6,886 nt of DNA from Candidatus Altarchaeales archaeon (GCA_014729705.1 WJJK01000208.1:1-6886), one strand, 5' to 3'; shown: positions 1 through 5,753, counted from the stretch's first letter. Notes: a model not told the origin generated them from the sequence alone. A program made the numbers and translations.

Positions 1-552
1 CGAGACGCAATCCCATTGATCCTGCGTCATCAAGCCCCTATCCACTATTTCCCTAGGAGTTATCTTCTCATCATGCTCCTCGGATTTGGTTGTGGGGGTT
101 AGGATGGGTTCCTCGAATTTCTGGTTTTTCATAAGGCCCTCTGGCAGTACGTTGCCGCAGAATTCCCGCTCCCCCCGGCTGTAGGCGGTCCAAGCGCTGG
201 TTGAGGTGACTCCGGTGATGTAGCCGCGCACCACGAATTCAACGGGAAACACCCTGAGTTTCTTGCACACCACGACGTTGGGGTCCGGGACTTCTAACAC
301 GTGGTTTTCAACAATGTCTTTCGTGTTGTCAAACCAGAAGGCTGAGGTTTCAGTCAGAACCTGCCCCTTAAAGGGGATTCGAGCAAGAACCCGGTCAAAA
401 GCGCTTTGTCTGTCTGTGGCTATCAAATAAATGTTGTCGTCGGATACATAAACGTCTCTTACTTTACCCTCGTATTTCCTGCCTAAACCGGGGAAATTGG
501 TTTCAGCCAGGGTGTGGTTTATCTGTTTTTTTATTTCGTCCTCAGATATCAT
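1..552 (-). CDS. purC: Phosphoribosylaminoimidazole-succinocarboxamide synthase (SAICAR synthetase), N-terminal part
   Basis: This enzyme joins CAIR and aspartate using ATP to make SAICAR, a step of cytoplasmic de novo purine synthesis. The 184 visible codons run off the left edge in frame, so the C-terminus (about a third or more of a typical 240-300 residue protein) is missing. Family motifs read in order: GKVRDVY (29-35, nucleotide-binding strand), ATDRQSAFDRVL (45-56), VEFVVRGYITG (104-114), TSTSAW (116-121) and PILTPTTKSEEHDE (149-162). The region around 114-162, with CGNVLPEGL, resembles the longer yeast-like form more than the short bacterial form. The ATG at 552 is chosen because GGTGA lies at 563-559 with a 6-nt spacer, and the family N-terminus begins just there. 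The gene is divergent from an Lrp-like regulator. The family call is very secure. Confidence 0.96.
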   Translation of the reverse strand, partial: MISEDEIKKQINHTLAETNFPGLGRKYEGKVRDVYVSDDNIYLIATDRQSAFDRVLARIPFKGQVLTETSAFWFDNTKDIVENHVLEVPDPNVVVCKKLRVFPVEFVVRGYITGVTSTSAWTAYSRGEREFCGNVLPEGLMKNQKFEEPILTPTTKSEEHDEKITPREIVDRGLMTQDQWDCVS

Positions 553-558
553 GGTGGT

Positions 559-563
559 TCACC
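559..563 (-). promoter_or_regulatory. Ribosome binding site of purC
   Basis: GGTGA, complementary to the archaeal 16S rRNA tail, lies six bases before the ATG at 552. It fixes the start codon and implies that purC mRNA has a leader, unlike the divergent regulator gene. Confidence 0.7.
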
Positions 564-605
564 AAGACAATAAAAATTATTTATTGAGTATATTATTTTC
601 ATGTT

Positions 606-673
606 TTTATCAAATATAAGTAGGGTGAAATCCCAGTTAATAAATAAAACAAGAAGTCGTATCATTTGATAAA
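606..673. repeat. 10-bp inverted repeat flanking the divergent promoter region (possible operator pair)
   Basis: TTTATCAAAT at 606-615 and its exact reverse complement ATTTGATAAA at 664-673 are separated by 48 bp. The left arm overlaps the candidate purC TATA box; the right arm lies about 30 bp upstream of the regulator's TATA box. Lrp/AsnC proteins bind as multimers to AT-rich inverted sites and often regulate themselves, so these arms are plausible half-sites. AT-rich sequence makes chance matches of this length fairly easy, so the operator role is inferred. Confidence 0.35.
611..620 (-). promoter_or_regulatory. Candidate TATA box of purC
   Basis: CTTATATTTG on the minus strand resembles the archaeal TATA element. 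It would place the transcription start near 590-595 and give a leader of about 40 nt that includes the GGTGA site. A second AT-rich option, AAATAATATA (599-590), cannot be excluded. The box overlaps the left arm of an inverted repeat that could be an operator. Confidence 0.4.
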
Positions 674-700
674 TAATTGGTTTTCTGTGTTTTTCATTTG

Positions 701-710
701 CTTTATAAAC
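701..710 (+). promoter_or_regulatory. TATA box of the Lrp-like gene (leaderless transcript)
   Basis: CTTTATAAAC closely matches the archaeal TATA consensus. Its centre is about 30 nt before the ATG at 735, so transcription should start within a few bases of that ATG. No Shine-Dalgarno is seen, as expected for a leaderless mRNA. The box lies downstream of the alternative TTG start at 666, which argues against that start. Confidence 0.6.
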
Positions 711-734
711 AATTATTTTACAAATATATCTGGT

Positions 735-1229
735 ATGGAAAAAAGATTCCTAGACCTCGTAAGCCGGCTGCTTTTAAACAGCAAAAGCAGCGACAGGGAT
801 ATAGCCAAAAAAATTAAGGCCTCCCAACCCACCGTCGGGAGAATGCGAAGAAAACTTGAGGACGAAAAAATAATCTCAGAATATACCGTCATCCCCGATT
901 TATCTAAACTCGACATAGAGCTTATATCGCTTATCGCAGTCAAATGGAGCGACTACAAAAAAACAAGGGAACTAAAAAAATTCGAGAGTTTCATCCAAAA
1001 AAACGACTTAGTCTTTTTTTCAGCTCCTGGAGAAGGATTCCAAGATAAAACCAAACTCATAATATCTCTTCATAGAGACTATAAATCCTATGAACTATTT
1101 CTTAGGGGATTGAGGGCCAACTTCGCAGACGTGGTCGGCGAGATGGAGACGTTCCTAGTCTCAACCGACAACATAATAAAAAACTTCACATACCAGGGTC
1201 TTGCAAATACTTTGCGCAAACAAAAATAA
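735..1229 (+). CDS. Lrp/AsnC-family transcriptional regulator
   Basis: This 164-residue protein has the usual length and plan of an Lrp/AsnC regulator. A winged helix-turn-helix occupies about residues 5-50 (DRDIAKKIKASQPTVGRMRR at 20-39 is the helix-turn-helix; EYTVIPD at 49-55 is the strand typical of Lrp proteins). Residues 60-145 show the beta-alpha-beta-beta-alpha-beta order of the RAM effector/oligomer domain (ELISLIAVKW; KFESFIQK; LVFFSAPGEG; KLIISLHRD; FADVVGEMETFLVS). The GEG turn sits where Lrp proteins bind small ligands, but no ligand can be named. The start is set at 735 because the TATA box lies at 701-710; the reading frame stays open back to a TTG at 666, but that would precede the promoter. 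The gene is divergent from purC and convergent with the zinc-ribbon operon, 14 bp away. Autoregulation or control of purC is inferred only. Confidence 0.85.
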   Translation: MEKRFLDLVSRLLLNSKSSDRDIAKKIKASQPTVGRMRRKLEDEKIISEYTVIPDLSKLDIELISLIAVKWSDYKKTRELKKFESFIQKNDLVFFSAPGEGFQDKTKLIISLHRDYKSYELFLRGLRANFADVVGEMETFLVSTDNIIKNFTYQGLANTLRKQK

Positions 1230-1251
1230 TCCAAACCAACCCTTCAGGGTT
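1218..1251 (-). terminator. Candidate terminator at the end of the zinc-ribbon operon
   Basis: On the minus strand the short inverted repeat AACCCT-GA-AGGGTT (1251-1238) spans the stop codon and is followed by a T-rich tract (ATTATTTTTGTTT, about 1232-1220). Archaeal termination depends mainly on T-rich tracts. The tract lies inside the 3' end of the convergent regulator gene, so the two transcription units would overlap at their ends. The stem is only 6 bp, so support is modest. Confidence 0.3.
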
Positions 1252-2353
1252 TAATCCAAATCTCAGCGCTATCCTCGTCATAAACCTTAACCAAGCCGAC
1301 ATCCATGCCGTCAAGCTTGGCTGAGATACTCCATGAAGGGGCGATTACAGGCGGATGCGGTTGACCGCCCTCCCTGACCTGCAGTTTAACGTGGGTTATG
1401 CATAGGGGCCCGTCATGCAGCACGTCAATGATCCGGAAGGAATAGTTATTCCAGGACCTGAAAACCTCATCATCGACTTCAAGCACTGTAGACCCGCTTG
1501 GAGGGTTTGCTTGGGTGGTGCAGGGGAAATCAAACCACAGGGTTGCGCTGCTGGCCTCTGCGGAAAGCAGCCCCACCTCAATCTCAGAGTCGGAAAAGAC
1601 ACATGGATCCTCCCATGTGACCTCGCATTTAGGCTTCCTCCTTAGGGGGGACTCCGCGTCAACGTAAACCTTCTTAACACAATCATTACTCCGGGATAAG
1701 GCCCTCAACTTAAACTTCCAACCCAAAATCTTCTGAGACCAGGCCCCATCCCTGATGAGGGTGACTACTTCGGAACCCGTGGGTGCGCTCCCCTGAGGAT
1801 AACCACACGCCGAAGACTTGGCCAACGTCGAAGTTGTGGTAATGGATTTAACGGTAGTCTCAGTCACATGCACCACAGTGGTTGATGGACTAGTTGGGGG
1901 GGTTGATGTAGGAGACGCAGGGGATTTCTCATCCTCATCACAGATGCTGTTGCCGTCGCCGTCAAGACAACACTTGGAACCAACCTGGATGTAGGGGGCA
2001 ACACAATGTGGTGTGTCGCTTGATTCACTCTCATATTCCTCGACTGAGGCGAAAACCCCCGCAAGAAAAAGAAACACAAGGCTTGCTATGACCAACAAAA
2101 AAACGATTACCCCAATAAATATGGGCTTATTCTTACTACCTCCCACCCTATCCTCTTTTTTTGGGGGCTCCCCCACCCCCTTGAGTTTCTCGCCGCAGGA
2201 TTTACATACCTTCCACGAATCCTCAACCTCTCTGCCGCACCCGGCACACGTTAAGGCGCTGGGTTCAGATTGCGCAGAAAGCTTTCCACCGCATTTAGCG
2301 CAAACCTTCCACTCACGCTTAACCTGCTCTCCGCAGTTAGGGCAGAACTTCAT
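1244..2353 (-). CDS. Membrane protein: two N-terminal zinc ribbons, one TM segment, Cys/Asp loop and extracytoplasmic domain
   Basis: 369 residues, third gene of the cluster. Residues 4-22 (C4-x2-C7...C18-x2-C21) and 36-54 (C36-x2-C39...C50-x2-C53) form a double zinc ribbon (DZR type). A basic linker leads to one hydrophobic helix (about 78-101), so by the positive-inside rule the ribbons are cytoplasmic. Outside come C117, C128-C129 and an acidic loop DGDGNSICDEDE (131-142) like an EF-hand/dockerin calcium loop. A Ser/Thr/Pro-rich linker (about 144-178) follows, then a beta-rich domain with several Cys to the end. I do not recognise that domain. The ATG at 2353 is preferred over an in-frame TTG at 2362 because MKFCPNCG is the usual beginning of such proteins. 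It starts 33 nt after the previous stop with no clear Shine-Dalgarno; TATAAAAC at 2403-2396 could be an internal promoter. A sensor or scaffold role is inferred. Confidence 0.85.
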   Translation of the reverse strand: MKFCPNCGEQVKREWKVCAKCGGKLSAQSEPSALTCAGCGREVEDSWKVCKSCGEKLKGVGEPPKKEDRVGGSKNKPIFIGVIVFLLVIASLVFLFLAGVFASVEEYESESSDTPHCVAPYIQVGSKCCLDGDGNSICDEDEKSPASPTSTPPTSPSTTVVHVTETTVKSITTTSTLAKSSACGYPQGSAPTGSEVVTLIRDGAWSQKILGWKFKLRALSRSNDCVKKVYVDAESPLRRKPKCEVTWEDPCVFSDSEIEVGLLSAEASSATLWFDFPCTTQANPPSGSTVLEVDDEVFRSWNNYSFRIIDVLHDGPLCITHVKLQVREGGQPHPPVIAPSWSISAKLDGMDVGLVKVYDEDSAEIWIKP

Positions 2354-2386
2354 TTTCAACAAATTATTTGTCTAAAAACACTTAAA

Positions 2387-3067
2387 TTAATCCTGTTTTA
2401 TACCGCATTCCGTGCAAAAACGTGCCTCCCTAGACAACTTAGTTCCGCACTCCGTGCAAAACTTATGTCCCCCCACCCCCCTCTCAGGGGGCTTCCTGGG
2501 TTCAACAGGTTTCGCCTTCTGCTTGTTTTTCGTTTCCCCGGATTTTCTCTTAAAAAAGAAAACCCCTAAAACTACAACCAGAAACAACATGAAACCAGCT
2601 ATGCCGATTAAGGCGAAATCAAGGTCTCCCCCCTCCTTCACAGCTTCAGGGTACCGCCTATCCGGTGGAGGGTTCACTGTCACAGACCGCCTGAATTCAT
2701 TGAACGTCTTTTTACCTGCCACGTAATCCACCGCCTGCGTAGTATCCACCACGGCTTCAGCAAGAGGCACTGAATCAAAATACTGTAATATCCTGATTTC
2801 ACTGCTCTCAGGATGGTAGAGCGCGCATGTAGCCCAAATATAGTTCCAAACCAACAACACGTCGACATCGGATTTGATTTTAGGCTGGTGATAATGAACG
2901 ACAACCGAATCCTCCGTAACATTCACGTATGAATCCGTGATGCCCGCCTCCGCCAGGCTAGCAGAAATATCCTCGGCAATACTTCGATGGTGGGCGTACT
3001 CCAATGTAGCCTGAGCCGAAGCCTGCTGAAGAACCAGAACCAAAAAAATCATTATAATCTTTTTCAC
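2387..3067 (-). CDS. Single-pass membrane protein with signal peptide, extracytoplasmic domain and C-terminal zinc ribbon
   Basis: 226 residues. A Sec signal peptide covers residues 1-18 (basic KK, hydrophobic core, ASA before the likely cut). Residues 19-147 form a mixed alpha/beta extracytoplasmic domain with patterns such as DSVVVHYHQ and SDVDVLLVWNYIW, which I cannot assign to a family. A membrane helix spans about 151-172, followed by KRKSGETKNKQK, a basic stop-transfer stretch. The cytoplasmic tail ends in one zinc ribbon, C204-x2-C207...C218-x2-C221. The start is GTG at 3067, overlapping the upstream stop as GTGA, which points to translational coupling. An ATG at 3052 would remove the basic start of the signal peptide and is less likely. 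Its topology (ribbon inside, domain outside) matches the next gene although the order of parts is reversed, so the two proteins may work together. Function unknown. Confidence 0.85.
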   Translation of the reverse strand: MKKIIMIFLVLVLQQASAQATLEYAHHRSIAEDISASLAEAGITDSYVNVTEDSVVVHYHQPKIKSDVDVLLVWNYIWATCALYHPESSEIRILQYFDSVPLAEAVVDTTQAVDYVAGKKTFNEFRRSVTVNPPPDRRYPEAVKEGGDLDFALIGIAGFMLFLVVVLGVFFFKRKSGETKNKQKAKPVEPRKPPERGVGGHKFCTECGTKLSREARFCTECGIKQD

Positions 3068-4605
3068 TTGAAAATCCCCGCACTAACCTGCCTCTTAAGA
3101 CACCTATCCACCGTCTGCTTCTGAATAGGATCCGTTGGATTCGCACCATACTTAATCAGGATGTCCCTACAGTACCCGTATTGAGCCGACCGGATGGCTT
3201 CTGCTACCACGACGTCTGTGGCGGTGTCAATTAAGGCTCCCTGGGGATACAACGCGCTTCTACCCCCGTCTTTACCCGATAATACGCTTGCAGTCTTAAG
3301 CAGGGCGTCGAAGTTTTTGATCATCTCGGCCTGCTGGGAATCAATCTTACCCTCTGCAAGAAGATTGTTGATGTCGTCCCTAAGCTCAAGATGGCTTTGC
3401 GGCTTGCCTATGTAGCTCCAATATTTAGATACAACGTCAAAGAATTTCCCCGGGATACTCTTTGAGTTAAAGGCGTTTCCCGCCTGACCCCAAAGATGCT
3501 GGAAGTGATTCCACAAAATCTTTTCGTCCAAATCAGGGAAACGCTCAATATAGCTTCTATTACCCCTTAACTCCTCTATCTTCTCAACGTCGTTTGGATC
3601 CTCACCCTCAACCATTGTGAAGGCCTCTCCGAATACCTTGTCCCAACAAAAACCGTTGTAGCAGATCCGGGTTGCAGGACAATGCCTGCCGCAGGCGCCA
3701 CAGTTAAGCCGATCCCTTGCGGTGTCGGTTTCACAGCCGTTGTGATTATTTCTGTCGCAGTTAGCCAAACCCTGCTTACAGCTGCAGATGTCGCCTATCA
3801 CAGGCATACTATTTATCTGTGAGGTCTCATCACAATCCCGCCGTCCCTCCTCAAGGTATACGAAGGTATCATCTATGGCGACACAGAAACCCCACGGATA
3901 GTTTTCAGTGAACCCGTCGGAACAACGGCATACGCAGTCGCGCTTTTTAGTGCTAGAGCCGGTTTCATAGGTGTAGGCTTCACCCAGATCATCACAGTGG
4001 GTTTCACAGCCCTCCGCTATGCAATGGGCGCGGGTGTCTATGCCATAGCGTGAATCCCTCATCTTGGACACAACCTGGTGGTAGCCGTTTTCACAGGAAC
4101 ACCAACAATAGTCAACCTCAGACTCCCCATCCCATACTGCGTGATCCCCCCACTGGTTTTTGCAGTGGGTATCACATATTTGTTTAGTCTTCTCCTGCTG
4201 GCTTGGAACCTCCACCTGAAGCTGGGGGGCTCCCGCCTCTGACACGGCCTCGTTGAACTCCTCCTTCACCTCATCCGGACACTTCTCGGTGGGTAGGATG
4301 CATGAAATCACTTTACTGCCTGGGCAGAAGCGACTGCATTTCTCACGGTCAAACCCCTCATAATCCACGGGCTCAGTGCACATCTTACTGTACATGTCCT
4401 CATCCGGGTCGTCTATGTTATCCATAGACGCGCATATGCAGGCGCTAGTATAACTCCAATGCGCATGGGGTATGTCGTTGCAATCCGACTGCACGCACCC
4501 TACGCCGCTCATACGACGCCAGCTGAAGCCAGGCGGACACTCAACAGCACAAACAATGGTTGAGAGTAACACAAGAACCAGGCAAAAAACAATTCCCTTA
4601 AACAT
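3064..4605 (-). CDS. Secreted cysteine-rich protein with tandem Cys repeats
   Basis: 513 residues, first gene of the cluster. A Sec signal peptide covers 1-20 (cut near VCA/VE). No later membrane helix is evident, so the protein should be released or held at the surface. Residues 21-320 hold 32 cysteines, an even number that suits disulfide pairing. Two units share the pattern C-[DE]-T-H-C ... C-x-C-x-C-x2-G-[YF] (144-175 and 200-232), and 42-58 is a weaker relative. CDRNNHNGCETD followed by NCGACGRHC (283-309) matches the NGCET...NCGACGxxC motif common in surface proteins of myxobacteria and other prokaryotes. Residues 325-513 are mostly helical, with only C479 and C502, and match no family I know. 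TATA-like sequence lies just upstream (4635-4619). The stop overlaps the next start by 4 bases. A role in adhesion, surface assembly or ligand binding is possible but unproven. Confidence 0.85.
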   Translation of the reverse strand: MFKGIVFCLVLVLLSTIVCAVECPPGFSWRRMSGVGCVQSDCNDIPHAHWSYTSACICASMDNIDDPDEDMYSKMCTEPVDYEGFDREKCSRFCPGSKVISCILPTEKCPDEVKEEFNEAVSEAGAPQLQVEVPSQQEKTKQICDTHCKNQWGDHAVWDGESEVDYCWCSCENGYHQVVSKMRDSRYGIDTRAHCIAEGCETHCDDLGEAYTYETGSSTKKRDCVCRCSDGFTENYPWGFCVAIDDTFVYLEEGRRDCDETSQINSMPVIGDICSCKQGLANCDRNNHNGCETDTARDRLNCGACGRHCPATRICYNGFCWDKVFGEAFTMVEGEDPNDVEKIEELRGNRSYIERFPDLDEKILWNHFQHLWGQAGNAFNSKSIPGKFFDVVSKYWSYIGKPQSHLELRDDINNLLAEGKIDSQQAEMIKNFDALLKTASVLSGKDGGRSALYPQGALIDTATDVVVAEAIRSAQYGYCRDILIKYGANPTDPIQKQTVDRCLKRQVSAGIFK

Positions 4606-4618
4606 TTTCAGGTAAAAT

Positions 4619-4635
4619 GGAATTTAATTTAATCC
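4619..4635 (-). promoter_or_regulatory. Candidate promoter of the three-gene cluster
   Basis: GGATTAAATTAAATTCC on the minus strand is the nearest TATA-like stretch before the ATG at 4605. Its centre is about 22 nt away, so the mRNA would be leaderless or nearly so. No Shine-Dalgarno is seen before that ATG, which agrees. It is not a strong consensus match; a second AT-rich option is TTTTTTATGG near 4687-4678. Confidence 0.35.
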
Positions 4636-4662
4636 GTAATTAATGGCTGCCGGATTTTATTG

Positions 4663-4687
4663 AAAAAAAAAGAAGACCATAAAAAAC
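4663..4687 (-). terminator. T-rich terminator-like tract
   Basis: On the minus strand a run of six T (4686-4681) and a run of nine T (4671-4663) follow the AT-rich hairpin 4725-4696. Archaeal RNA polymerase stops at such T tracts. This would end transcripts arriving from the insertion sequence and the upstream operon and insulate the secreted-protein cluster. The placement between two units supports the reading; it has no independent proof. Confidence 0.4.
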
Positions 4688-4695
4688 GCAATCAA

Positions 4696-4725
4696 GTAAT
4701 ATAATGACTAAATTCATTATATTAC
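4696..4725. repeat. Perfect 12-bp AT-rich inverted repeat
   Basis: GTAATATAATGA (4696-4707) and TCATTATATTAC (4714-4725) are exact reverse complements around a 6-base spacer, CTAAAT. It may be the stem of a terminator for minus-strand transcription, since T tracts follow, or an operator for the secreted-protein gene about 90-120 bp downstream. Confidence 0.75.
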
Positions 4726-4745
4726 GTAATCTTTTCATTATATTA
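4713..4745. repeat. 12-bp direct repeat TTCATTATATTA
   Basis: TTCATTATATTA occurs at 4713-4724 and again at 4734-4745, a period of 21 bp (two helical turns). The first copy is the right arm of the neighbouring inverted repeat, so the same 11-bp word appears three times within 50 bp. The second copy ends 1 bp before the proposed left end of the insertion sequence. Confidence 0.7.
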
Positions 4746-4746
4746 T

Positions 4747-4762
4747 AAGGTGATGTATTTTT
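4747..4762 (+). repeat. Candidate left terminal inverted repeat of the insertion sequence
   Basis: AAGGTGATGTATTTTT matches AGGGTGATGCATAATT, read inward from the other end, at 12 of 16 positions, with the shared core GGTGATG. A further shared TCATC follows a few bases inward on both sides. Confidence 0.45.
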
Positions 4763-4784
4763 ATCATCTTTGGAAGTGTTTGAT

Positions 4785-5659
4785 TTATCGTTTTTTTGTG
4801 GGTTGATGTGTTTTTGTGGCCCATTGGGCTTGTGCTAGCAGCCGTAGGGCTGCTAGCTGTAGGTAGAAGCTGCATGTTTGCAGTCCGTTGATGAATCGGT
4901 TTTTTAGTTGGAGTATTTCGTGTAGTAGGTTGTTTAGTTGTTCCAGGATGTATCTTTTCCGCAGCAGTTTTTCCGGTTCTTGTTTTTTCTTTGCTTGTGT
5001 CTGTTGCTTTGTGTTTGGGCGTATCCTTTTCCTTTATCGGCTCGCTTGTTGAATGCACTCGCAGGAACGGCATTCATCGATAGTATGTGGTTTATGTTTT
5101 TCTCGCTGTCGTAGCCGGCGTCGGCTATGACCGCCTTGGCTTGCAGACCAATGGTTAGTTCGGTAGTAGTGGGCTGTCGTGTCTGTTGCCTGTCGTCAAG
5201 CGGACAAGCACAGGCAGTCCCGAGTCAGCGTCACAGGCCACGTGAGCCTTAAACCCTGTTACGAAGCCTTTATGCTTGCTGCAGCCTTTCTTGGCGTCCG
5301 GGTTTTTCTTCTCCATTAAAGCAGAGTGTCCACAACTATCTCTCCCGATTCCAGAAACCCGCGCCCACCTGATCCACGATTTTTGCAAGTTTCTTACAGC
5401 CAAAGCGTATCCTGAATCTACCATATGTTGTGGCAACCGGAGCCTGCGTTAAACGCAGGACGGGACACAACTGCTCATGATGCTTGATGTAGGCGGCCAA
5501 GTCCCTTTCGCTACGTAAAGGCTTCAAAAACATCACGACAAAACACGCTATCATCGAGACCGGATGATAACCCGGCCTACCCCTCCTAGATTCAGCCAGC
5601 TCAAAAACCAAAAGCTTATCAACCACTCCCTCCAATACTTGAATGAGGTCAGGGTCCAT
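4785..5659 (-). pseudogene. DDE transposase pseudogene, split over five frame segments
   Basis: Stitched together, the segments give a transposase of about 290 residues. Segment one (5659 to about 5350) is the N-terminal domain, with GRPGYHPVSMIACFVVM and the TTYGRFRIRFG region typical of IS4/IS5-like elements. A short second segment contains ESGEIVVDTLL, with the first catalytic Asp at 5330-5328. The third (5316-5155) reads NPDAKKGCSKHKGFVTGFKAH and GNRHDSPLL. The fourth contains IADAGYD, with the second Asp at 5122-5120. The fifth (to the stop at 4787-4785) contains KRYILEQLNN, with the probable catalytic Glu at 4943-4941. Each change of frame is equivalent to one lost base. ATG at 5659 is preferred over TTG at 5677. 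Four disruptions rule out an active enzyme unless they are assembly or read errors. Confidence 0.85.
4834..4857. repeat. GC-rich perfect hairpin inside the transposase pseudogene
   Basis: GCTAGCAGCC and GGCTGCTAGC are exact reverse complements around GTAG. This 10-bp stem with 7 G-C pairs is much stronger than the AT-rich surroundings. It falls in the codons for a Leu/Ala-rich helix (QLAALRLLA) near the transposase C-terminus, which may explain it by chance; it may also be an RNA structure of the element. Confidence 0.7.
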
Positions 5660-5663
5660 AAAA

Positions 5664-5690
5664 CTAAATTGGGCCAACCACCCAATTTAG
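5664..5690 (-). promoter_or_regulatory. Stem-loop just before the transposase start
   Basis: On the minus strand CTAAATTGGG, loop TGGTTGG, CCCAATTTAG form a perfect 10-bp stem ending four bases before the ATG at 5659. The Shine-Dalgarno-like GGGTGG lies in the left arm and loop. Hairpins that hide the transposase start from read-through transcripts are known in insertion sequences, and this arrangement fits that idea. Confidence 0.55.
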
Positions 5691-5698
5691 ATGACCTC

Positions 5699-5714
5699 AA
5701 TTATGCATCACCCT
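5699..5714 (-). repeat. Candidate right terminal inverted repeat of the insertion sequence
   Basis: Read inward on the minus strand this is AGGGTGATGCATAATT, matching the left end at 12 of 16 positions. It lies 40 bp before the proposed transposase ATG, a normal distance for an element end. Confidence 0.45.
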
Positions 5715-5753
5715 AACCAGGTTATATGATAACACCGTATTTATCCTAACGCT

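Larger units (their letters stand above)
4747..5714 (-). mobile_element. Degenerate insertion sequence (IS4/IS5-superfamily-like), about 0.97 kb
   Basis: The element is delimited by imperfect terminal inverted repeats and contains one decayed DDE transposase gene filling most of its length. About 0.97 kb with a single gene of roughly 290 codons is a normal size for simple elements of this type. No clear target-site duplication is visible: left flank ATTATATTAT and right flank AACCAGGTTAT share only AT-rich similarity. The exact ends are therefore uncertain by a few bases. The element lies between two minus-strand transcription units. Confidence 0.6.

Noticed and set aside
713..943. Minus-strand frame of 76 codons opposite the Lrp-like gene
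   Set aside because: Antisense of the helix-turn-helix coding region; Ser/Leu-rich without recognisable features.
1396..2079. Frames at 1396-1602 (minus), 1415-1645 (plus) and 1864-2079 (minus)
   Set aside because: They lie wholly inside the 369-residue zinc-ribbon gene in other frames and show no domain or start signal.
2013..2726. Plus-strand open frames opposite the zinc-ribbon genes (2013-2375, 2270-2569, 2412-2726)
   Set aside because: Antisense frames with no family likeness; the minus strand there encodes clear zinc ribbons, membrane helices and a signal peptide.
2680..3415. Frames at 2680-2922 and 2958-3149 (minus) and 3194-3415 (plus)
   Set aside because: Overlap the better supported secreted and membrane genes; no independent evidence.
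4606..4784. Possible tRNA or CRISPR repeat in the AT-rich gap
   Set aside because: The repeats have 21-bp spacing with only one direct copy pair and no spacer array; no cloverleaf could be drawn.
4740..4790. Exact target-site duplication for the insertion sequence
   Set aside because: Left and right flanks share only AT-rich similarity; no identical direct repeat could be aligned at both ends.
4738..5073. Minus-strand frame of 111 codons, Thr/Lys/Pro-rich
   Set aside because: It is an out-of-frame reading of the transposase end; the frames containing IADAGYD and KRYILEQLNN carry the family signal in the same bases.
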